From Salinisphaeraceae bacterium (GTDB taxonomy: Bacteria; Pseudomonadota; Gammaproteobacteria; Nevskiales; Salinisphaeraceae), in NCBI GenBank assembly GCA_002683405.1, contig NYTH01000030.1, positions 33,300 through 97,299 on the forward strand: a stretch of 64,000 nt of DNA, in the 5' to 3' direction. Below, one piece after another: positions 59,739 to 64,000 of the stretch. The first letter of the stretch is position 1, and each line of letters begins with the position of its first letter. Below the pieces are notes generated by a model. That model did no database searches, had not been told where the DNA came from, and saw nothing but the letters and a program-made list of their open reading frames with translations. Made by a program: the position numbers and the translations under genes.

Positions 59739-59766
59739 CGTACGTTCTATTGGACCCGGTGGTTTC
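59739..59766 (-). promoter_or_regulatory. candidate ECF-sigma promoter of the hvf operon
   Basis: On the minus strand, GAAACC (complement of 59761-59766) and CGTACG (complement of 59739-59744) are 16 bases apart, close to the GTAACC-N16-CGAA type of ECF promoter seen before related RiPP-precursor operons. The -35 lies 3 bases inside the gap after the DUF255 gene. The leader to hvfA is about 85 bases. No ECF sigma gene is in the window. Confidence 0.45.
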
Positions 59767-59769
59767 AAT

Positions 59770-61578
59770 TCAGCTTTCAGTATCCGGCGAAGTCCTTGTC
59801 TCCAGCAGTCTTTTCAACGCGGCCGGCTCGAATTGCGGCGCCGAACAGCGCCGCGCCTCGCAATAGTAGCCTGCGGGCTGCGGCAGGTTCGGGTAGGCCA
59901 CATCGTCGTGCATCAGCGGCCCTTCACTCCGGTCCCACCACTCCAGCCGCCGGTACCAGCCGGGCTGGCGCAGCAGCACGTCAAACAGGGCCTGCGCGAC
60001 CGGAGCTTTACTGTCGCCGACCACCGTGGCGTGAACGGGCGGGCGATGCAACTCGTCCGCGGCCAGGATAATCCCGGATTCGTCGATACGATCCAGCGCC
60101 ACAGCCGGCCGTACGAGATGCCTCATGGCCACCGCCGCACCCCGTTCGAAGCGCGACTGACCGCTGTATCGGGCCAGCAGATTGAAAAACCGGGCGGCCG
60201 AGATGTTGTCGTCGGTGTCGATGCTGGGCGCCATGGGGCCCACGGTGTCCGCTGCGCCGCTATACCCGCCGGATGGCTGCCGGAAATGCTGCAGAATGAA
60301 TGCGCCGGTCGACACCGCGCGGGCGAGCATCTCCCGCTCGGCGGTGGCGGCGTACAGCGCCAGCCAGGCGCGCGCCATGGCCAGGTTGTCCGCCAGATGC
60401 AGCGTCCGGTCGCCCGCCTGATGGACGTACCCCTCACCCTGCCGCAGATTGGCCTGCACCCAGCTCGCCGCATCGCGCGCCAGCGTCAGCGCCCGTGACT
60501 CGCCGGTCGCCGCGTACCACAGCGCAAGGCCCTCAATGGCCATGCCGTTGTGCTGCGCGTAGCGCTGTCGATCGATGCGGGGCATGCCGCGCGCGCGGCG
60601 CCCGGCATCGTCCAGCGCGAAGAAGTCGTGCGCCTTGGTGCCGGGATTCAGGTCGGCATCCTGACTGGCAAAGAACGCGCCTTCATCGCTGCGCAGGAAC
60701 TCGTCCAGATAGCGCACTACCGCCCGGCCGGTCTGCCGGTATCGCGGCTCGCCGAACTGGGCATAGGCCTGACTGTAGATGCGCAGAAACGCCGCCTGCG
60801 TGCGCATGATCTTTTCGTAGTGGGGCCGCGTCCACACGCCGTGCGTGGAGTACTGGTAGGCGCCGCCCCAGACCGGGTCGATGAGCGCCATGGCGGCATC
60901 CAGCGTCTGCCGGGCGCGGTCGGCGGCCTGGTCATCGCCCTCGCGCGCAAGCTGCAGATCCAGCTCCACGCTGTCGGGGTCCAGGAAACGTTGCGCCAGA
61001 TCCAGACCGCCGTTGCGGTCATCGTGGGCGCGCAGGTGCTTGTCCATGAGCCTGGCGCGAAGGCCGACGGGCAGTGACGAGCCGTCAAGGCCTGACGCGG
61101 CCGGCGGGCCCGAAGCTTCGGCCGCGGCGACGGGCTGGCCAGGCCCGCCCGCACTCAGCACGCGATCCAGCACGGCGTTGAACTCGTCCGCAGGGATATA
61201 CCCGGCCCGCTTGACCAGCTCTCGCCCGTCCGGGGCGATCCAGATCTGCGCCGGCCAGCCCCAGGCGCGGTAGCGGTCCGCCAGGGAAGGCACGGCGTCG
61301 TGATCGGCCCGGACGGGAATGAATTCGTTGTTCAGGCGCTCGACCACGGCCTCGCGGGCAAAAGTCTGCTGATCCATCACGTGGCACCAGTGGCACCACA
61401 CCGCTTCCAGATACAGATAGATCGGACGGTTCGCCTCGCGCGCCTGGGTGAACGCCGCCTCGTTCCAGTCACGCCACTGGATGCCGTCCCGGTCAGCGGC
61501 GGCGCCAGCCGTTGCGCCGCCGGCCAGCCATGCCGCCGCGGCCACCAGACTAAGGGTGCTACGCATCATCATGGGCAT
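59770..61578 (-). CDS. exported DUF255 thioredoxin-like / YyaL-type protein
   Basis: The 602-residue protein has a signal peptide (about residues 1-27) and an N-terminal DUF255 thioredoxin-like domain with WCHWCH (Cys62, Cys65), followed by a six-hairpin alpha/alpha-barrel-like domain (WGGAYQYSTHGVWTRPHYEKI; ASQDADLNPG). This is the SPATA20/YyaL layout with a thioredoxin-fold domain. Several in-frame ATGs (61578, 61572, 61569, 61566) exist and I cannot choose among them. Its enzymatic role is unknown. It stops 124 bases before hvfA and could be read into the cluster. Confidence 0.83.
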   Translation of the reverse strand: MPMMMRSTLSLVAAAAWLAGGATAGAAADRDGIQWRDWNEAAFTQAREANRPIYLYLEAVWCHWCHVMDQQTFAREAVVERLNNEFIPVRADHDAVPSLADRYRAWGWPAQIWIAPDGRELVKRAGYIPADEFNAVLDRVLSAGGPGQPVAAAEASGPPAASGLDGSSLPVGLRARLMDKHLRAHDDRNGGLDLAQRFLDPDSVELDLQLAREGDDQAADRARQTLDAAMALIDPVWGGAYQYSTHGVWTRPHYEKIMRTQAAFLRIYSQAYAQFGEPRYRQTGRAVVRYLDEFLRSDEGAFFASQDADLNPGTKAHDFFALDDAGRRARGMPRIDRQRYAQHNGMAIEGLALWYAATGESRALTLARDAASWVQANLRQGEGYVHQAGDRTLHLADNLAMARAWLALYAATAEREMLARAVSTGAFILQHFRQPSGGYSGAADTVGPMAPSIDTDDNISAARFFNLLARYSGQSRFERGAAVAMRHLVRPAVALDRIDESGIILAADELHRPPVHATVVGDSKAPVAQALFDVLLRQPGWYRRLEWWDRSEGPLMHDDVAYPNLPQPAGYYCEARRCSAPQFEPAALKRLLETRTSPDTES

Positions 61579-61643
61579 GCATACGTGTAAACAGGTCCCG
61601 GCGGATGTGCCGGTCGATCGACCGGCGCAAAGCGGCCACGCAC

Positions 61644-61669
61644 AAAAAAGCCGGCGCGAGGCCGGCTTT
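61644..61669 (-). terminator. terminator of the cytochrome c pair
   Basis: On the minus strand, AAAGCCGGC and GCCGGCTTT form a 9-bp stem with a 5-base loop, followed by a T-run (61649-61644). It lies 21 bases after the cytochrome gene ending at 61690. Confidence 0.75.
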
Positions 61670-61689
61670 CCGTGTTTGTCGGGCCGTTG

Positions 61690-62064
61690 TCAGTCCAGCT
61701 TGAGCAGGTCGAGCGGGCCGTCCTGCCGGCTGTAATACTCGGCCAGCGCCTTGAGCTGCCCGTCACTCATGTCCTTGACCTGGCCGGCCATGATGGCGTT
61801 ATTGCGCTTGCCGTCGCGGTAGGCCTTGAGCGAGTGCAGCAGATAGCCCTTGTACTGTCCTGCCAGGATCGGGTTCATGGGAATCTGCGATATCCCCTTG
61901 TCGCCGTGACAACTGGCGCAGACCTTGGTCTGCTTTTCCAGCCACTGCCCATCGTGCGGCTTTTCGCTGCCGCCGCTGCCGCCGGCAGCCCAGGCCGTCG
62001 AGGCGGCGAATACGCCAACGCCGGCAGTCATCAACCGCAAAGTCTGATTCAGGCGCTGCATCAT
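61690..62064 (-). CDS. class I cytochrome c, second of a pair
   Basis: The 124-residue periplasmic protein has a signal peptide ending AWA, one haem site CASCH and the late methionine region (AGQVKDMSDGQLKALAEYYSRQDG). This marks a c4/c5/c553-type mono-haem cytochrome. It is co-translated with the cytochrome upstream (ATGA overlap), so the two act as a pair, perhaps as electron carriers to a terminal oxidase. Confidence 0.88.
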   Translation of the reverse strand: MMQRLNQTLRLMTAGVGVFAASTAWAAGGSGGSEKPHDGQWLEKQTKVCASCHGDKGISQIPMNPILAGQYKGYLLHSLKAYRDGKRNNAIMAGQVKDMSDGQLKALAEYYSRQDGPLDLLKLD

Positions 62065-62396
62065 TCCTTGTCGCCTCCCTTGGCCAGATAAGCCGCAATA
62101 TCGGCAATATCCTGATCGCTCATGCTGCCGGCCTGCGCATTCATCGTCGGGTGTTTGCGCTGCCCCTCGCGATAGGCCTTGAGAGCGGCGGTCAGATAGG
62201 CTTCATGCTGACCGGCGATGGTCGGCACGCGGTAGGTGGGATACACGTTGCTGTAGTCCTTGATGCCGTGACAGCCCACGCAGGTGCTCGCCTTGATGCG
62301 GCCCGCTTCGGCATCACCCTTCTGGGCCCAAACAGGGGCCGCCTGCAGTGCGATGGCAGCCAGTAGTGCGCCGCTCACGCGCCAGGAATGCTTCAT
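62061..62396 (-). CDS. class I cytochrome c, first of a pair
   Basis: The 111-residue product has a signal peptide (MKHSWRVSGALLAAIALQAAPVWA) and a CVGCH haem site, with SMSDQDIADIAAYLAK at the C-terminus. It is similar in layout to its neighbour, suggesting duplication or a two-haem pair that may have arisen from a c4 cytochrome. A GGAGAA ribosome-binding site precedes ATG 62396. Confidence 0.88.
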   Translation of the reverse strand: MKHSWRVSGALLAAIALQAAPVWAQKGDAEAGRIKASTCVGCHGIKDYSNVYPTYRVPTIAGQHEAYLTAALKAYREGQRKHPTMNAQAGSMSDQDIADIAAYLAKGGDKE

Positions 62397-62558
62397 CTGG
62401 AAATTCTCCGGTCAGTTTTTCGCCGCGCGCCCGTCCGTCGCGTCGATTCGACGGCCCGAAACTGGTCGACGTTGTCGCAATAACACGATGGTGTCGCCTG
62501 TGCCGTCCCCTTCCGGCGCGGCTGCGCTGGCGCGCGAGCACCAACATTGCGGGCGCTA

Positions 62559-62587
62559 ATGCTCTTGCAAAAGGTCTCTTGAGTCAA
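62559..62587 (-). promoter_or_regulatory. candidate promoter of the cytochrome c pair
   Basis: On the minus strand TTGACT (complement of 62582-62587) and GAGCAT (complement of 62559-62564) are 17 bases apart. The leader would be about 155 bases. The -10 is weak. Confidence 0.35.
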
Positions 62588-62613
62588 TTCCGTCGGCCCG
62601 CCGGGAACGGATT

Positions 62614-63327
62614 CTAACGGTCGTTATCGTCAGCCGCGCCGCGTGAGCGCGACGCCTGCGCGGGCGACTGGACAATGGTTGCAGCGCTGGCGCTCAGACT
62701 GAACGGCCGGTCCCCCAGGCTGCCCGGCGGAAAGTCATCCTGATCGACCTGCAGACTCAGGAACCGGGCAATACCGGGGTAGCGCCCCTGAACCACGCCC
62801 TGCCAGGCCAGCACGCGTGGTTCGCCCGGCCGGGGGGCGGGCATGCTGGCGTGAATATCCCGCAGGGGCCCCGGCATGAGCGCCTCGGCGCCGCGCACCA
62901 GCGGCAGGCTACTGCCGCGCAGATCGAGCCAGGTGTGAACCCGCTGCTCGAAAAGCGGCTGCATTCGCGCGGGCAGCAGGCTAACGCCTCGTGTGGCCAG
63001 CCGGCTGACGGCCGCCTGGCCACGGTGCGTCAAACGCCTGCCGGTGCTCGCCGAAGCCAGTTGACGATCAGCCGGCGCAACCGGCGATGGCCGCAGACAA
63101 CTCTCGACGTGGGCCTGTAGACGCCAGTTTTCGCCGCGACCGGCGCGGGTGGTGGTGAGCGTGACGCTGGCGCGGCAGATCGGCTCGCCGCCGAACAGGC
63201 TGGGCACGGCCAGGCTGACGGTGGTGGCGTCGGGCTGGCCATCGGCCGCCGTGGCGTCGTCGCGGCGCCGAGCGCGCTGGAACAGGCGAGATCGGATGGC
63301 TTCAAGCATGGCTAGAAAAACCGGCAT
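62614..63327 (-). CDS. protein of unknown function
   Basis: I do not recognise the 237-residue product. The N-terminus (MPVFLAMLEAIRSRLFQRARRR) may be a membrane-proximal basic helix, but no clear signal is seen. A beta-rich middle region (TVSLAVPSLFGGEPICRASVTL) and a C-terminal Ala/Ser-rich tail follow. A single copy separates the cytochromes from the acyP region. Confidence 0.65.
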   Translation of the reverse strand: MPVFLAMLEAIRSRLFQRARRRDDATAADGQPDATTVSLAVPSLFGGEPICRASVTLTTTRAGRGENWRLQAHVESCLRPSPVAPADRQLASASTGRRLTHRGQAAVSRLATRGVSLLPARMQPLFEQRVHTWLDLRGSSLPLVRGAEALMPGPLRDIHASMPAPRPGEPRVLAWQGVVQGRYPGIARFLSLQVDQDDFPPGSLGDRPFSLSASAATIVQSPAQASRSRGAADDNDR

Positions 63328-63373
63328 GCAGCAGAAAACTCATGCGGGCTAGTATACTCGCCTGCCGCAAATT

Positions 63374-63639
63374 AGGGCGTGTTAGCAATTGGCACGACGC
63401 CGCGCCGGAGACCATTTTTTGCCGAGACAAGGCGTCGCGAGCGCCGTGTAGCACAGCTACATAAGCGAGCGACAACGCCGTCTCGGGGGAAAATGGTCCC
63501 GTCCCGAAGGGTTGCGCCCAAAATTGCGCCATGCGGCGTTGCGCAGCTTGGCCCTAGAATGGCTAGGGCCCGCGCCACGCGCCTTGCCTGGCACAATTTT
63601 GGGCGCAACGCGACGCCGTGGCAATTGTTAACACGCCCT
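63374..63639. mobile_element. palindromic MITE-like element upstream of acyP
   Basis: The 266-base element is bounded by 22-base inverted ends (63374-63395 and 63618-63639) with 20 matches; the left end begins AGGGCGTGTTAGCAATTGG. Inside are two strong hairpins: CCGAGAC/GTCTCGG (63422-63428 and 63480-63486) and a perfect 15-bp stem at 63512-63526 and 63594-63608, with an inner GGCCCTAG/CTAGGGCC stem (63550-63557 and 63563-63570). No gene is present, and the element fills most of the 63328-63657 gap. Target duplications are not clear. Confidence 0.7.
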
Positions 63640-63657
63640 TGGATACTTATCAGACAT

Positions 63658-63927
63658 ATGGCGCAAAAGTGCTTTCGCGTGAGCGGGCACGTCCAGGGCG
63701 TTGGCTTCCGCGCCGCCGCCCGCCGGCAGGCCAGTGAGCTGGGCCTGAACGGCTGGGTCAGAAACCTGGCGGATGGCCGCGTCGAAACGCTGGCTCAGGG
63801 CAATGATGCGGCGGTGCAGGCGTTCGAGCAGTGGCTGGCCGGGGGTCCGACGGCGGCGCGCGTGGACGCCGTCAGCCCGCAGCCACTGCCCGAAGAGGCG
63901 CCGCCAGACGGCTTCGAGATTCGCTAG
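63658..63927 (+). CDS. acyP: acylphosphatase
   Basis: The 89-residue protein has the acylphosphatase fold with FRVSGHVQGVGFRAAARR (catalytic Arg and the VQGVGFR loop) and a GWVRNLADGRVETLAQG segment with the catalytic Asn. It hydrolyses the carboxyl-phosphate bond of acylphosphates. ATG 63658 is the family start; upstream in-frame codons belong to the palindromic element. The stop codon TAG lies in the repeat at 63924-63940. Confidence 0.9.
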   Translation: MAQKCFRVSGHVQGVGFRAAARRQASELGLNGWVRNLADGRVETLAQGNDAAVQAFEQWLAGGPTAARVDAVSPQPLPEEAPPDGFEIR

Positions 63928-64000
63928 TGTAGTGCGTCACATTTGATGGCACATTAGACCGAGTTCCATTTTTTGTCAGGCAAGGCGCGCCGACGAGTCA
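63924..64000. mobile_element. second palindromic-element-like sequence, cut by the window end
   Basis: CTAGTGTAGTGCGTCAC (63924-63940) begins at the acyP stop codon and shares 16 of 17 bases with 21276-21292. The following CCATTTTTTGTCAGGCAAGGCG (63967-63988) resembles CCATTTTTTGCCGAGACAAGGCG in the element at 63374, so the two may be related. The right end is outside the window. Confidence 0.45.

Noticed and set aside
63379..63657. An upstream extension of acyP through the palindromic element
   Set aside because: The 93 added codons are the hairpin DNA of the element; acylphosphatases begin near MAQKCFRVSG.

Overview
The window is a 64 kb piece of a high-GC chromosome, very probably of a gammaproteobacterium. 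The evidence is the set of gene orders typical of that class: radC facing coaBC-dut, rpmB-rpmG, LysM protein-dprA-smg-topA-tsaC-hemF facing def-fmt-rsmB, plsB, a type-2 malate dehydrogenase, folM and full-length cca. There is no prophage, CRISPR array, rRNA or recognisable tRNA. A salt-adapted, Salinisphaera-like relative is possible, but genus cannot be settled by reading alone. Most of the window is dense housekeeping DNA with many 1-8 nt gene overlaps, so translationally coupled operons are the rule.

Layout. 1-4.6 kb: the end of mdh, a terminator and a REP-like inverted pair, then dut/coaBC, radC, an outer-membrane barrel protein and ribosomal proteins L28/L33. 4.7-14.8 kb: an oxoprolinase/hydantoinase subunit, a Gld-type ABC export operon that runs into mutM, then DUF1232, EAL, DUF4126 and thioesterase genes. 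14.8-27.1 kb: a TauE-type exporter with rsmB, fmt and def, the divergent LysM-dprA-smg-topA-tsaC-hemF run, a peptidoglycan-binding lipoprotein and a second TauE-type exporter. 27.2-39.3 kb: slt, an NDUFA9-like reductase, cca, uppP, folM, DUF1631, an esterase, a long acetyl-CoA hydrolase/transferase and dusB. 39.3-46.2 kb: an inverted-repeat-bounded non-coding element, a BON lipoprotein, an Old Yellow Enzyme, an enhancer-binding-protein-like AAA ATPase, dinB and a chromosomal ParM-like actin.

46.2-50 kb holds a probable envelope-stress regulon: two small exported proteins transcribed divergently from a four-fold, 11-bp-phased operator, followed by PepSY protein, OmpR-type regulator and histidine kinase. 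50-56.8 kb: MaoC, S49 peptidase, then PlsB, a RIO/KdkA-like kinase and MlaA on the opposite strand (envelope lipid synthesis and transport), and an orphan ParB. 56.9-59.6 kb: an Hvf-type RiPP cluster (Cys-repeat precursor, MNIO enzyme, DoxX protein, HvfC partner) with a candidate ECF promoter; its precursor mixes EGKCG and EGSCG motifs. The window ends with a DUF255 thioredoxin-like protein, two cytochromes c, an unknown protein and acylphosphatase, the last flanked on both sides by related palindromic MITE-like elements.

The most interesting items are the Hvf precursor and its promoter, the phased operator at 46.7 kb, the ParM-like and GAFPGA AAA proteins, and the palindromic elements around acyP, smg and upstream of the BON gene.
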